Assembly (NCBI GenBank): GCA_013791775.1 | Contig: VMTE01000036.1 | Span: 1-64,000, forward strand | Direction: 5' to 3' | DNA length: 64,000 nt | Origin: Hyphomonas sp. | GTDB taxonomy: Bacteria > Pseudomonadota > Alphaproteobacteria > Caulobacterales > Hyphomonadaceae | Shown here: positions 25,112-34,283 of the stretch, one piece after another | Numbering within the stretch: the first letter of the stretch is position 1 | Layout: each line of letters opens with the position of its first letter | Program-made: the position numbers and the translations under genes | Notes under the pieces: generated by a model | Told to the model about the DNA's origin: nothing | Databases searched by the model: none | What the model saw: only the letters and a program-made list of their open reading frames with translations

Positions 25112-25946
25112 CTGGAACCTCCAGTTTCATTATGAATGACGGATTCGCCTCGGTAAACGCATATTTTGTGATGCTACCGATAAGTTGATACAACGTGTCA
25201 GACGGGCGTTCGATCCGTTTGAAAAGCTCTTTTGCCTCGTGTTCGTCAATAATGAAGTTATGGGCGGGGTAGCCAGATACCAAGGTTTGAACTGCACCCG
25301 GTTTGACGTTTCCGCCTTTGTTGGCCAGCCGCTCACCGTACTCAGATGCCACAATCAGATCCCGATAATCGCTCCCTAGGGAGTCTGGATCAATTTTTCC
25401 CAAAACAGGTGTGACCATCGCGGCGGCCATTGTCGCTGCCAACTGGGCCGCAACATCAAAGGTGACGGCGCCACCGCTTTTTGTCTTTATCCCCAGCATG
25501 AAGCGCTCAAAAATGGAGAAACTGATGTCGGTCATTGTGTCAAATGCTGCTCGTGACACCAGACCGGACTTTCGGCTGCCAATTTCGTTGGGTTTGGGCA
25601 GCTGAACATCCAGCGGGCCGAGTTCGGCAAACTGGTCTATGATCAGCCTGTGGGCTCCGAGGGCCAATAGTGTCCCTGCGCTATAGCACTCGCGCGGAAC
25701 GTAGAGAAAATGCTGCTTGAACGTGCCCTGCAGCAGTCTTGAAATCTTGAATCCCGCTGTCGCGTATCCGCCGTTTGTTGCCACGATCATCAAGGCATTG
25801 GGATGCTTCCGAGTCTTGGCAATTTCCTTTATAAAAGCGCCGTAATTGGTATCAGTAATTCCCCCTGAAAACAGGAACACATCTGCGTCATACTCTTTGT
25901 TGACGGCGGCAACTTTTGTAAGCGCTGTTTGGAGCGGGTCTGCCAA
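25029..25946 (-). CDS. SDH-family Clp-fold serine protease, transposon cargo
   Basis: 305 aa. Resembles the serine dehydrogenase proteinase/S49-like family with a ClpP/crotonase fold. The segments are VFLFSGGITDTNYG, IVATNGGYATAGFKISRLLQ (oxyanion strand), and PRECYSAGTLLALGAHRLIIDQFAELGPLDVQ with the nucleophile Ser in YSAG. No signal peptide or membrane helix, so it should act in the cytoplasm. The C-terminal 30 residues are Lys/Arg/Thr-rich. Translation begins at a TTG at 25944-25946, with GGGGAG eight bases upstream; no ATG gives the full fold. Confidence 0.8.
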   Translation of the reverse strand: MADPLQTALTKVAAVNKEYDADVFLFSGGITDTNYGAFIKEIAKTRKHPNALMIVATNGGYATAGFKISRLLQGTFKQHFLYVPRECYSAGTLLALGAHRLIIDQFAELGPLDVQLPKPNEIGSRKSGLVSRAAFDTMTDISFSIFERFMLGIKTKSGGAVTFDVAAQLAATMAAAMVTPVLGKIDPDSLGSDYRDLIVASEYGERLANKGGNVKPGAVQTLVSGYPAHNFIIDEHEAKELFKRIERPSDTLYQLIGSITKYAFTEANPSFIMKLEVPDAQPTKTRPKPTQTNLRKRAGKSTKKS

Positions 25947-26079
25947 ATTTTTCTCCCCGGTTTCTACCGATGACTAGTAGGGAGCGGCAGCATCAACTCA
26001 AGCGAGATCGCGTAAGAGGCGAGATTTATTCAGCGTTGCCAGTAGCCCTTGAACACCCGGTGAACCGGGGTGGCCATCG

Positions 26080-26232
26080 TCATCCAGAGCGCTTCTTCGC
26101 CTTTGGCACCACTGCTTTAAACGCCCGCTCAAACGCAGTCTTTTCTTCGCCTGCCTCGACTTGCTTTGCGGTTTCTAGAAACCTGTCGCGCTGAGATTTT
26201 TCGCCCTTCGGCTTTGGCTTTTTTCCGGGCAT
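26080..26232 (-). CDS. 50-aa protein directly behind the IS1595 transposase
   Basis: 50 aa, beginning two bases after the transposase stop codon region, with TAGGA just before the ATG. The sequence starts with a Lys/Pro-rich tail (MPGKKPKPKGEKSQ) followed by RDRFLETAKQVEAGEEKTAFERAFKAVVP. Short proteins with an R-x-R-F-x-E-x-A-x-x-V pattern are often found as standalone small genes in proteobacteria and next to such transposases. No function is known to me. It is too short for most gene finders. Confidence 0.65.
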   Translation of the reverse strand: MPGKKPKPKGEKSQRDRFLETAKQVEAGEEKTAFERAFKAVVPKAKKRSG

Positions 26233-26234
26233 TC

Positions 26235-27161
26235 CTACCGTCCTGAACGAGCTGTTTCATAGGTGAGTCTCTTGCCAGAGATACCACACACGATGGCGCT
26301 GGCGCGAGCGACATCATCCACGCCCAGCGCAATACGGTTGTTATAGCGGAAATCGAACTCAGCGAGGTAGCGGTGAAGGTGTTGCTTGCCGCAGTGCTGG
26401 TAGGTGCCTTTCATGCCGCGCTTGAACACGGAGAAGTAGTTCTCGACGGTGTTGGTGTGGACGTCCGGCTCGGACTGACTGACATATTCGCCGGTTGCGT
26501 GGTTGACGCTCTTGTGGCCGCTGAACTCCCGACCGATGCCTTTGTAGACATTAGCTTGGTCAGTCAGGATGCGAGCTTCCTGCGAGACGTTCTCTTTGAC
26601 GACAGGCCAGATAGTTGAGCGGGTCAGATCATCAATGACAACTGAGCGGGCCTGCTTGGTGTTGCGGTCGATCAGTGAAAGGACTTTCATCTTGTGGCCA
26701 ACGCCTTGCTTCTTGATCTTGCCGGGCTCGGTGCCAAAGAAAGTCTCATCGACCTCAACGCTGCCACCGCCGCCGCCCATCGGGGCAAGGCCGCCAGTGC
26801 GCATGGCTTCACGGATGCGGTGCCCCATGAACCAAGCAGTTTTCAGGGTGACGCCAAGGGTGCGGTGAAGCTGGTTGGCGCTGATACCTTTCTTGCTGGA
26901 TGCGATGAGGAAAATAGCCTGAAGCCAGAGATGCAGCTTGACCTTGGAGTCATGGAAGATGGTGCCGATCTTCACGGTGAAAGGCTTGCGGCAGGCGTAG
27001 CACTTGTACACGCCAATCCTGGTGCTCTCGCCGCCCAGCTTGCCGGACTTGCCCACCACGCCGCAGTGAGGGCACGACCGGCCATCGGCCCAGACGCGGG
27101 ACTCAACGAAGGCGTAAGCGGCTTCTTCGTCATGGAAGTGCGGGGAAGTGAGGTACGACAT
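26235..27161 (-). CDS. IS1595 family transposase
   Basis: 308 aa. The N-terminal zinc ribbon has CPHCG and CYACRKPF Cys pairs (about residues 30-60). The ISXO2-like DDE domain follows, with catalytic Asp in VEVDETFFG, Asp in ILTDQANVY and Glu in TVENYFSVFKRG. The length is normal for the family, and the frame is intact, so the element may still be active. The start lies about 40 bases inside the right terminal repeat. Confidence 0.92.
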   Translation of the reverse strand: MSYLTSPHFHDEEAAYAFVESRVWADGRSCPHCGVVGKSGKLGGESTRIGVYKCYACRKPFTVKIGTIFHDSKVKLHLWLQAIFLIASSKKGISANQLHRTLGVTLKTAWFMGHRIREAMRTGGLAPMGGGGGSVEVDETFFGTEPGKIKKQGVGHKMKVLSLIDRNTKQARSVVIDDLTRSTIWPVVKENVSQEARILTDQANVYKGIGREFSGHKSVNHATGEYVSQSEPDVHTNTVENYFSVFKRGMKGTYQHCGKQHLHRYLAEFDFRYNNRIALGVDDVARASAIVCGISGKRLTYETARSGR

Positions 27162-27197
27162 GGGGAACTCCTATGCCGTCAATGTACTAGCTCGTGC

Positions 27198-27234
27198 TGG
27201 GTACGTCAAGTATAATATGTCGAATATTTTGGAC
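27198..27234 (-). repeat. Right terminal inverted repeat of IS1595-family element
   Basis: On the plus strand it begins TGGGTACGTCAA and ends TTTTGGAC. Its reverse complement matches 23939-23975 at 32 of 37 positions. It lies 36 bases upstream of the transposase start, so it probably holds the transposase promoter. Confidence 0.75.
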
Positions 27235-27319
27235 ATTCCCCGAACCCCACTCGCTTGACGCGTTCCGGTGTGGCCTCTAGGCCCGGGCGCACTGACAACC
27301 CATAAGATCGACGCGGACC

Positions 27320-28912
27320 ATGACCGACTTTTCCGTTCTCGCCCAAACCGCCAAGGCCTGGCCTTTCGAACTTGCGCGCGCGCTGGAGAAGCGGGTGGCG
27401 GAGCAGGTGAAGGCCGGCGAGCGGACGGCGGAGGCGCCGGTGATCTTCGAGACCGGTTATGGCCCCTCGGGCCTGCCGCATATTGGCACGTTCGGCGAGG
27501 TCGTGCGCACGACGATGGTGCGCCATGCGTTCGAGGTGCTGACGGCCGGCAAGTATGCGACGCGCCTGATCTGCGTGTCCGACGACATGGACGGCATGCG
27601 GAAGGTGCCGGACACCGTGCCGAACCCGAAATCGCTGGAGCAGTATCTCCAGATGCCGCTGACCGTGGTGCCCGATCCGTTCGGCACACATACGTCCTAT
27701 GGCGCGCACATGAATTCGCGCCTTTGCGCCTTTCTCGACCAGTTCGGCTTCAAGTATGAATTCCTGTCGGCGACGGACTGTTACAAGTCCGGCCGGTTTG
27801 ACGCGATGCTGCGGCGCGCGGCGGAGAAATACCAGGCGATCATGGACGTGATGCTGCCGACGCTGGGCGAGGAGCGGCGCGCGACCTATTCGCCGTTCCT
27901 GCCGATCAGCCCGAGCACCGGCCGCGTGCTGTATGTGCCGATGAAGCATGTCGATGCGGCGAAGGGCGAAGTGACGTTCACGGATGAAGACGGCCGCGAC
28001 GTGACGCTGCCGGTCACCGGCGGCGCCGTAAAGATGCAGTGGAAGCCGGATTTCGGCATGCGCTGGGCCGCGCTCGGCGTCGATTTCGAGATGTTCGGCA
28101 AGGACCACCAGGCGAACGCCCCGGTCTATTCGAAAATCGCCCGCATCCTGGGCCACCGCCCGCCGGAACAGTACGTCTACGAACTGTTCCTGGACGAGAA
28201 GGGCGAGAAGATTTCAAAGACCAAGGGCAACGGTATCTCGGTCGAGCAATGGCTGGCTTATGCGCCGGACGAGAGCCTTGCGCTCTACCAGTTCCAGAAG
28301 CCGCGCGTCGCCAAGAAACTGCACTTCGACGTGATCCCCAAAGCGGTCGATGAATACTTGACCTTCCTCGAGAAGTTCCCGAAGGAAGAGCCCGCCGCGC
28401 AGATCGAGAACCCGGTCTGGCATATTCATTCCGGCGCGCCGCCCGCTGCCGATGTGCCGGTCTCGTTCGCGCTGCTGATGAACCTCGTGGCGGTGGCGAA
28501 CCCCACCGATACGTCGCAGCTCTGGGGTTTCATCCAGCGCTATGCGCCGGGCACGACACCGGCGACCCATCCGCTGCTCGACGAGCTGGCCGGCTATGCG
28601 ATGCGCTACTACCGCGACTTCGTGCTGCCGGCGAAAACCTACCGTGCACCGACGGAGCACGAGCGCGGCGCGATGGCCGAGCTCTCGGCGCGCCTGAAGA
28701 CCTTCGACGACGCGCCGACCTCGGACAACCTGCAGACGCTGACCTTCAGCGTCGGCACCGATCACGGTTTCGAGAACCTGCGCGACTGGTTCAAGGCGCT
28801 CTACGAAGTGCTGCTCGGCCAGAGCCAGGGTCCGCGCTTCGGCAGCTTCGCGGCGCTCTACGGCCAAAGCGAAACCGCCGCGCTGATCGATGAGGCGCTG
28901 GCGCGTGGCTGA
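27320..28912 (+). CDS. lysS: Class I lysyl-tRNA synthetase
   Basis: 530 aa. Charges tRNA-Lys. Class I signature HIGH appears as [10 protein letters not shown], and KMSKS as [11 protein letters not shown]. The length and the segments [15 protein letters not shown] and [15 protein letters not shown] match the archaeal-type class I enzyme that replaces the class II form in many alphaproteobacteria. The IS1595-type element ends only 85 bases upstream, so the native promoter may be shortened or supplied in part by the element; a TTGACG word lies at 27255-27260. Confidence 0.95.
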   Translation: MTDFSVLAQTAKAWPFELARALEKRVAEQVKAGERTAEAPVIFETGYGPSGLPHIGTFGEVVRTTMVRHAFEVLTAGKYATRLICVSDDMDGMRKVPDTVPNPKSLEQYLQMPLTVVPDPFGTHTSYGAHMNSRLCAFLDQFGFKYEFLSATDCYKSGRFDAMLRRAAEKYQAIMDVMLPTLGEERRATYSPFLPISPSTGRVLYVPMKHVDAAKGEVTFTDEDGRDVTLPVTGGAVKMQWKPDFGMRWAALGVDFEMFGKDHQANAPVYSKIARILGHRPPEQYVYELFLDEKGEKISKTKGNGISVEQWLAYAPDESLALYQFQKPRVAKKLHFDVIPKAVDEYLTFLEKFPKEEPAAQIENPVWHIHSGAPPAADVPVSFALLMNLVAVANPTDTSQLWGFIQRYAPGTTPATHPLLDELAGYAMRYYRDFVLPAKTYRAPTEHERGAMAELSARLKTFDDAPTSDNLQTLTFSVGTDHGFENLRDWFKALYEVLLGQSQGPRFGSFAALYGQSETAALIDEALARG

Positions 28913-28977
28913 ATCGTAAGCAGCGGGTAAGGCCTGTCGGCGATATAAGGGGCAATTCTCCGGGAGACTCCTCGCCC

Positions 28978-29310
28978 ATGCGCCCATTCATCATCGCCGC
29001 AACGGCGCTCACGCTGCCGCTCGGCGGCTGCCTCGCCACCAAGATCGTGACGGTGCCGGCCGGCCTTGCGGTGGACGCCGTGCAGGCGACGGGGAAGGGC
29101 GTGATGTATGTCGGCGGCACCGCTGTGCGCGTCACGGGCGACGCCCTCGACGGGCCGGACGAAATGGTCCGCCTGAAGGTCACCTACAAGAAGGGCAAGG
29201 GCACGCGCACCAGGGAGCGCACGGTCAAGGCGAAGTATGTCGAGCGCGAGATCAAGGACATGAGCAAGGACGGCAAGGTCCTGGACGTCGAAGTCTCGTC
29301 GCTGGATTAG
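28978..29310 (+). CDS. Putative lipoprotein, unknown
   Basis: 110 aa. Signal peptide with lipobox LGGC at residues 14-17, then a small mature part of mixed strands with many Lys/Arg (KVTYKKGKGTRTRERTVKAKYVEREIKDMSKDGKVLDVEVSSLD). Not a family I recognise. Its last four bases overlap the end of the serpin gene on the other strand. Confidence 0.65.
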   Translation: MRPFIIAATALTLPLGGCLATKIVTVPAGLAVDAVQATGKGVMYVGGTAVRVTGDALDGPDEMVRLKVTYKKGKGTRTRERTVKAKYVEREIKDMSKDGKVLDVEVSSLD

Positions 29311-30563
29311 GGTGAATCGTCGCTCGGCGCCAACTCTGGTGGGATACCCGGATCTTCGATCCTTCCAATGAACAAGATTGCCCCGGTCGGTTTGTGGCGC
29401 AGGATCACAAGAAACGGATGCGTCGCGTGAAAGGTAATGGGATCGTGCGGCAGCCGTCGTGCGCTTGAAATCGTTACTCCGATCGCGGTTGCGGCGGCAG
29501 CTTCTGTTCCCTTTTCATTGATTTCGAGGAAGGTTTTGTGAACCACGTTGGAGACTGCATAGGGATGCTCGCTCGAGAACAGGCCGCCCAGCTCTGCTCC
29601 ACGCGTGAAAACCTGACGCATCCCGAGAGCCTGCAGCGGCGCCGCAAGCTGGTAACTCGCAGAAGCCGTGACTTTCGGAATTTTCAGATCCACAAGCACA
29701 GGCTCCGCCGAGGCCAAAGCATCCAGCGCACGGCCAATCCTGCCTGTGGCCAAATCTGCCTCAAGTTCTGGCAAATCCTCGGGCGCCTTCGGCAACAGAA
29801 TTGCCAGCGCAAATTCGTCGCCAGAATAGTCAAGTTCCACTGCATGGAATCTGGAGGAATCATGGTGACGCAATCTCGGTAGGCTATTCATGTATAGTGC
29901 GGGAACTTTCCGGCCATCGCGTCCGAGAAATTCACCTTTCCGGGTGCGTGCAGCGTTAAACGGCTGTGCCCAGTCCGCCTTGAACCAGACAGCGTTGACC
30001 AGCACGAGGTTGGTAAGATCGGGGTCGATGAACTCTGCAGGTATAAGATTTCCGATACGGTCATTGGTGTAATCGAGAACCCAGTCGTTGATCGTCTTAC
30101 GGGCTGCTTCTGCTCGGCTGAAGTCAATGCTGCGAATTTCGGCGGCCATCTTTTCCTGGATCGCCGTCAAGTAGTCCGCAGACAGTTTCTCACCGGTACG
30201 TACCCAGGCCGAATTTGCGATCCGCAGCTTCGCTGTCTCGTCATCGGTTTCCAACTCTGCGTGAAGTTCGCCCATGGCGCCAGCAAAGTCAGCGCTTTCC
30301 TCAAGCGTGTAACCCATGACCGAAGCGATCTCGGCCGCTGTGTTGCCCTCTGCACCGGGGTAGAGGAGGCCGAAAGCCGTAGAAATCGAGACCGGCGAGA
30401 AGAAGAGATTGCCGGGCTCGTGAGACAGTTCGCCATACAGGTTTTCGGCGAAGGCGTTGCTCCCGGAAACGAGCGCAGCTTGCGCCTCAGGTTGTGGAGG
30501 AAGTTTCGGCGCGGTGGAACAGGCGCCGAGACCAAGGAGCGTGGCCGCCAAAAGATATCTCAT
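29307..30563 (-). CDS. Serpin-family protease inhibitor lipoprotein
   Basis: 418 aa. Lipobox LGAC at residues 12-15, so the protein is likely anchored at the cell envelope. The serpin fold is clear: NLFFSPVSISTAFGLLYPGAEGNTAAEI near the N-terminus, NAVWFKADWAQPF, and at the C-terminus FHATHPFLVILRHKPTGAILFIGRIEDP. The hinge before the reactive loop is EKGTEAAAATAIG, with the small residues of inhibitory serpins. Counting from the hinge Glu puts P1-P1' at Ser-Ser in TISSARR. Bacterial serpins are uncommon, and codon use here looks less GC-rich than the neighbours, which hints at transfer. Confidence 0.93.
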   Translation of the reverse strand: MRYLLAATLLGLGACSTAPKLPPQPEAQAALVSGSNAFAENLYGELSHEPGNLFFSPVSISTAFGLLYPGAEGNTAAEIASVMGYTLEESADFAGAMGELHAELETDDETAKLRIANSAWVRTGEKLSADYLTAIQEKMAAEIRSIDFSRAEAARKTINDWVLDYTNDRIGNLIPAEFIDPDLTNLVLVNAVWFKADWAQPFNAARTRKGEFLGRDGRKVPALYMNSLPRLRHHDSSRFHAVELDYSGDEFALAILLPKAPEDLPELEADLATGRIGRALDALASAEPVLVDLKIPKVTASASYQLAAPLQALGMRQVFTRGAELGGLFSSEHPYAVSNVVHKTFLEINEKGTEAAAATAIGVTISSARRLPHDPITFHATHPFLVILRHKPTGAILFIGRIEDPGIPPELAPSDDSP

Positions 30564-30630
30564 GCCCGGTCCAGTTCAGACTTAATTCCCATGAGCTACA
30601 GTCTACCGATGGTTGGGATTCGTTCCAATC

Positions 30631-30667
30631 AAAAAAAGCCCCGGAAGCGGATCAGCGCGACCGGGGC
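30631..30667 (-). terminator. Terminator of the indolepyruvate oxidoreductase gene
   Basis: On the minus strand GCCCCGG and CCGGGGC form a 7-bp stem, with a partly paired interior, followed by seven T. It lies between the iorAB stop and the serpin start. Confidence 0.75.
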
Positions 30668-30690
30668 AGGTGGTCCGGGGGAGAAATACT

Positions 30691-33600
30691 CTACTTCGCC
30701 GCCGCCGCAATCAGCGACGTTTTCGACTTCGGCAACTTGCCCATCGGCCAACCGGCCCAGAGCTCGGCTTCGCGGACCTTGGCTTTCTCGGCGGCAGCTT
30801 CCTTGATGTGGCCAAAGCCCCGGATCTCGTCCGGCACCCGGGCGATCTCGACCGCCAGCGCATGGTTGGCTTCGGTCAACTCGCCGGCAAGCTTGCCCAT
30901 GTTGTCGAGATAGCTGTCGCGCAGGCCGCGTTCCATCCGGCGCTCCCCGGTATACCCGAAAAGGTCGAGCCGGGTACCGCGCAGACCCTTGAGGCGGGCG
31001 AGGATATGGAAGCCGGTCATCATCCAGGCGCCGAAATGCTTCTTCTCGAAATGACCGTGTGCGTCCTTCCGGGAAATGATCGGCGCGGCCAGCCAGAACC
31101 GCAGCTTGCCGCCCTTGAACTCGCCGGCGAGCTGCCGGGCGAACTTTCCGTCCGTATAGAGACGGGCGACCTCGTACTCGTCCTTGTAAGCCATCAGCTT
31201 GTAGGCATAGGTTGCCGCCGCCCGCGTCAGGCTCTCGCCGAGGCCGGCTTTCGTCTCGGCGGCGCGGATGACGGCCACCGTTGCGCGGTAGCGGTCTGCA
31301 TAGGCGGCGTTCTGGTACGCCGTCAGGCGGGCCGCGCGGTCCTCGATCAGCTCGTCCAGCGTCTTCGGATCCACATGGCCGCGCGGGTCCTGCTGGGCGG
31401 CCAGGCGCTCCGGCGCAGCCGCGGCGATGCGGCCGATATTGAAGGCCGCCATGTTGTCCTCGACCTTGGTGCCGTTGAGGCGGATCGCGCGGTAAAGGCC
31501 GCGCAAGCTGACCGGCACCTTGCCCTTCTGCCAAGCATAGCCCGCCATGATCATGTTGGTGTAGATCGCCTCGTGCAGATAGCCCACAGCGAGCGCTTCG
31601 GCATCAAAGGCGCTGAACTCGGCGGCTTGCCGCTTGACGCGCGCAGACAACAGATCGCTCTCGAACCGCTTTGACCGGTTACGGATGAATTCCGAGGTCG
31701 GCGTCACGTCCGAGTTGGCGTAGGCGGCCGTGCGTGCGGTGTCCATCAGGTTCAGCGCGTCGCCACCGGCGGCCACGACGAGGTCGCAGGCGATGACGAC
31801 ATCGGCGCTGGCGGGCGGCACGCGGCCGGTCGAGATCGTCTCCGGCTCGCGGGCGAACCGGATATGGCTGAGCACCGGGCCGCCCTTCTGGGCCAGGCCG
31901 GTCATGTCGAGCGAGGAGGCGGCATTGCCGTCGACATGCGCCGCCATTGCCAGCACGGCGGCCACCGTGGTGACGCCGGTGCCGCCGACGCCGGTGAACA
32001 GGATGTTCCAGGGCTCCGCGAGGCTCGGCGTTTCGGGCAGCGGCAGGCCGTCGGCGTCGAACATCTGGCGCGGCTGGTCTTCCCAGGCCGCTTCGCCGTC
32101 CTTGATGGTCACGAAGCTCGGGCAGAAGCCCTTGAGGCAGGAGAGGTCGGTGTTGCAGGTGGACTGGTTGATGCGGCGCTTGCGGCCGAGGTCCGTTTCC
32201 ACCGGCTCGACCGACAGGCAGTTCGACTTCAGCGAACAGTCGCCGCAGCCTTCGCAGACTTCCGTATTGATGATCGTGCGTACACGGTCGGGCTGGATCA
32301 TGCCGCGCTTGGAGCGGCGGCGTTTCTCGGTCGCGCACATCTGGTCGTAGATGATGACGGTGACGCCCGGCGTTTGCCGCAGTTCCATCTGCACGTCTTC
32401 GAGGTCGTCGCGGTGATGGATCCTGACGCTGCGGGGCAGGCCCTTGACGCCGGCATAGCGGGTCGGGTCTTCCGTCACGATGCGGATGGTCCTGACGCCT
32501 TCGGCTTCGACCTGCTGGGCGATCATTGCCGGGGTCTGGCCACTCTCGACATGCTGGCCGCCGGTCATGGCGACGGCGTCATTGTAGAGGATCTTGTAGG
32601 TCATGTTCGCGCCGGAGGTCACCGCCGCGCGGATGGCCAGGCTGCCCGAGTGCGAATAGGTGCCGTCGCCGAGGTTGACGAAGACATGGTTCTCGTCGGT
32701 GGCCCAATGCTGGCCCACCCAGCTGATGCCTTCGCCGCCCATCTGGCTGGTCATGTCGGTTTTCCGGTCCGGCATGAAGTTGGCCATGTAGTGACAGCCG
32801 ATCCCGGCCAGCGCGCGGCTGCCTTCGGGCACGACGGTCGAGGTATTGTGTGGGCAGCCGGAGCAGAAATGCGGTGAACGGACGGTGGGCGAGGCGTTGG
32901 TGCGGGCCGCTTCGCCGGCGCGTCCGACGCGGTCGAAATAGGCGGTGGCGCGCGAGGTGTCCCAGCCGGCGGGCAGGGCATGCATCAGGGCGCCGGCAAT
33001 TTCCGGAATGGTCAGCGAGGCGATGTCCGACAGAAGCGGCGCGCCGGTCGCATCCCGCTTGCCCTCGATGATCGGGCGTCGGCTTTCGGGAAGGTCGTAC
33101 AGCGCGGCTTTCAACTGGGCTTCGATCAGCGGGCGCTTGTGCTCGATGACGATGACGCGCTCAAGGCCGGCGCAGAATTCGCGCACGCCTTGCGGCTCCA
33201 GCGGCCAGGGCATCGCCACCTTGTAGATGCTGAGACCCAGCGCGCCGGCTTCCTGCGGGCTGAGGCCAAGGGCGGCGAGCGCTTCGAACACGTCGCGGGC
33301 GGCCTGTCCGGTGACGATCAGGCCAAGGCGCGGGCGCGGCGAAGGCAGGATCACATGGTCGAGCCGGTTGGCGCGGACATAGGCCTGCGCGGCCGGCAGC
33401 TTGATCTGGCGCAGGCGCGCTTCCTTGCTCAGCGGCACATCGCCCCGGCGCATGTGCACGCCGTCTTCGGGTAGCACGAAGGACGGACGCTGGAGGGCGA
33501 AGCGGGCCAGATCGACATTCACCACCGCGCCGGAATCCATCGTGTCGGCCAACGCCACGAGGCCGACCCAGGCGCCGGAGAAGCGGCTCATCTCCCAGCC

Positions 33601-34155
33601 ATGGATGCCGTAGTCGAGTACGTCCTGGATCGACGCGGGGTTGAGTGTCGGGATCTCGGCGTCCTGCATCGCGTATTCCGACTGCGAGGGCAGGGTGGAC
33701 GACTTGCAGTTATGGTCGTCGCCGATGACGGCGAGCACACCGCCCAGCGCCGAGGTGCCGGCGGCATTGGCGTGCTTGAACACGTCGCCCGTCCGGTCCA
33801 CGCCCGGCGCCTTGCCGTACCAGATGCCGAACAGGCCGTCGAACTTCGCGCCGGGAAACATGCCCAGCTGCTGAGAGCCCCAGACGGCGGTGGCGCCGAG
33901 GTCTTCGTTCAGGCCTTCCCAGAACTGGATGTGATGCGCATCGAGCCATTTCTGCGCCGCGCGCAGTTGCTGGTCGTATCCGCCGAGCGGCGAGCCGCGA
34001 TAACCGGAAATGAAGCCGCCCGTGTTGTGTCCCGCAGCAAGGTCCAGTCGCTTGCGGTCAAGCGGCAGGCGAACGAGCGCCTGGATGCCCGTCATATATG
34101 CCTTGCCCTCGACAAGATCGTATTTGTCGTCCAGCGTGACTTCGCGGTGTTTCAT
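30691..34155 (-). CDS. Indolepyruvate ferredoxin oxidoreductase, fused subunits
   Basis: 1154 aa single-chain enzyme that oxidatively decarboxylates aryl pyruvates from aromatic amino acids to aryl-acetyl-CoA, passing electrons to ferredoxin. Order: N-terminal pyrimidine-binding part (HNTGGFISGYRGSPLGG), a central TPP-binding domain (GGEGISWVGQHW, NLGDGTYSHSGSLAIRAAV), Cys clusters for iron-sulfur binding (CEGCGDCSLKSNCLSV, CLKGFCPSFV), then the gamma domain (ILFTGVGGTGVTTVAAVLAMAA) and a C-terminal DUF6537-like part. Cytoplasmic. The divergent Lrp-type gene probably controls it. Confidence 0.92.
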   Translation of the reverse strand: MKHREVTLDDKYDLVEGKAYMTGIQALVRLPLDRKRLDLAAGHNTGGFISGYRGSPLGGYDQQLRAAQKWLDAHHIQFWEGLNEDLGATAVWGSQQLGMFPGAKFDGLFGIWYGKAPGVDRTGDVFKHANAAGTSALGGVLAVIGDDHNCKSSTLPSQSEYAMQDAEIPTLNPASIQDVLDYGIHGWEMSRFSGAWVGLVALADTMDSGAVVNVDLARFALQRPSFVLPEDGVHMRRGDVPLSKEARLRQIKLPAAQAYVRANRLDHVILPSPRPRLGLIVTGQAARDVFEALAALGLSPQEAGALGLSIYKVAMPWPLEPQGVREFCAGLERVIVIEHKRPLIEAQLKAALYDLPESRRPIIEGKRDATGAPLLSDIASLTIPEIAGALMHALPAGWDTSRATAYFDRVGRAGEAARTNASPTVRSPHFCSGCPHNTSTVVPEGSRALAGIGCHYMANFMPDRKTDMTSQMGGEGISWVGQHWATDENHVFVNLGDGTYSHSGSLAIRAAVTSGANMTYKILYNDAVAMTGGQHVESGQTPAMIAQQVEAEGVRTIRIVTEDPTRYAGVKGLPRSVRIHHRDDLEDVQMELRQTPGVTVIIYDQMCATEKRRRSKRGMIQPDRVRTIINTEVCEGCGDCSLKSNCLSVEPVETDLGRKRRINQSTCNTDLSCLKGFCPSFVTIKDGEAAWEDQPRQMFDADGLPLPETPSLAEPWNILFTGVGGTGVTTVAAVLAMAAHVDGNAASSLDMTGLAQKGGPVLSHIRFAREPETISTGRVPPASADVVIACDLVVAAGGDALNLMDTARTAAYANSDVTPTSEFIRNRSKRFESDLLSARVKRQAAEFSAFDAEALAVGYLHEAIYTNMIMAGYAWQKGKVPVSLRGLYRAIRLNGTKVEDNMAAFNIGRIAAAAPERLAAQQDPRGHVDPKTLDELIEDRAARLTAYQNAAYADRYRATVAVIRAAETKAGLGESLTRAAATYAYKLMAYKDEYEVARLYTDGKFARQLAGEFKGGKLRFWLAAPIISRKDAHGHFEKKHFGAWMMTGFHILARLKGLRGTRLDLFGYTGERRMERGLRDSYLDNMGKLAGELTEANHALAVEIARVPDEIRGFGHIKEAAAEKAKVREAELWAGWPMGKLPKSKTSLIAAAAK

Positions 34156-34220
34156 GAACGTCGGGCCCTCGAATTCATTCAGGGTAGTTTATTGGGCAAA
34201 TCGCACGAAATTGCTTGCCT

Positions 34221-34234
34221 AACTTGCGCAAGTT
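34221..34234. promoter_or_regulatory. 14-bp palindrome between iorAB and lrp-type genes
   Basis: AACTTGCGCAAGTT is a perfect palindrome, 66 bases before iorAB and 50 before the regulator gene. A looser GCAA...TTGC pair lies just to its left. It is a good candidate for the Lrp-type regulator's site. Confidence 0.6.
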
Positions 34235-34283
34235 TTGCTATTTTCGGGTATATAATTTCAAAAACATCTGAAATGGCGAATAA

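Larger units (their letters stand above)
23939..27234. mobile_element. IS1595-family transposon with cargo genes
   Basis: Two 37-bp sequences in inverted orientation, 23939-23975 and 27198-27234, agree at 32 positions; each ends inward with TTGACGTACCCA. Between them are an IS1595-family transposase, a 50-aa gene directly behind it, a TTG-started SDH-type protease gene with an overlapping 64-aa gene, and a HEPN-like gene. The cargo genes have visibly lower GC than the flanks. No target-site duplication is evident at the ends I drew, so the ends may have decayed or differ slightly. Some IS1595 groups are known to carry passenger genes. Confidence 0.75.
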
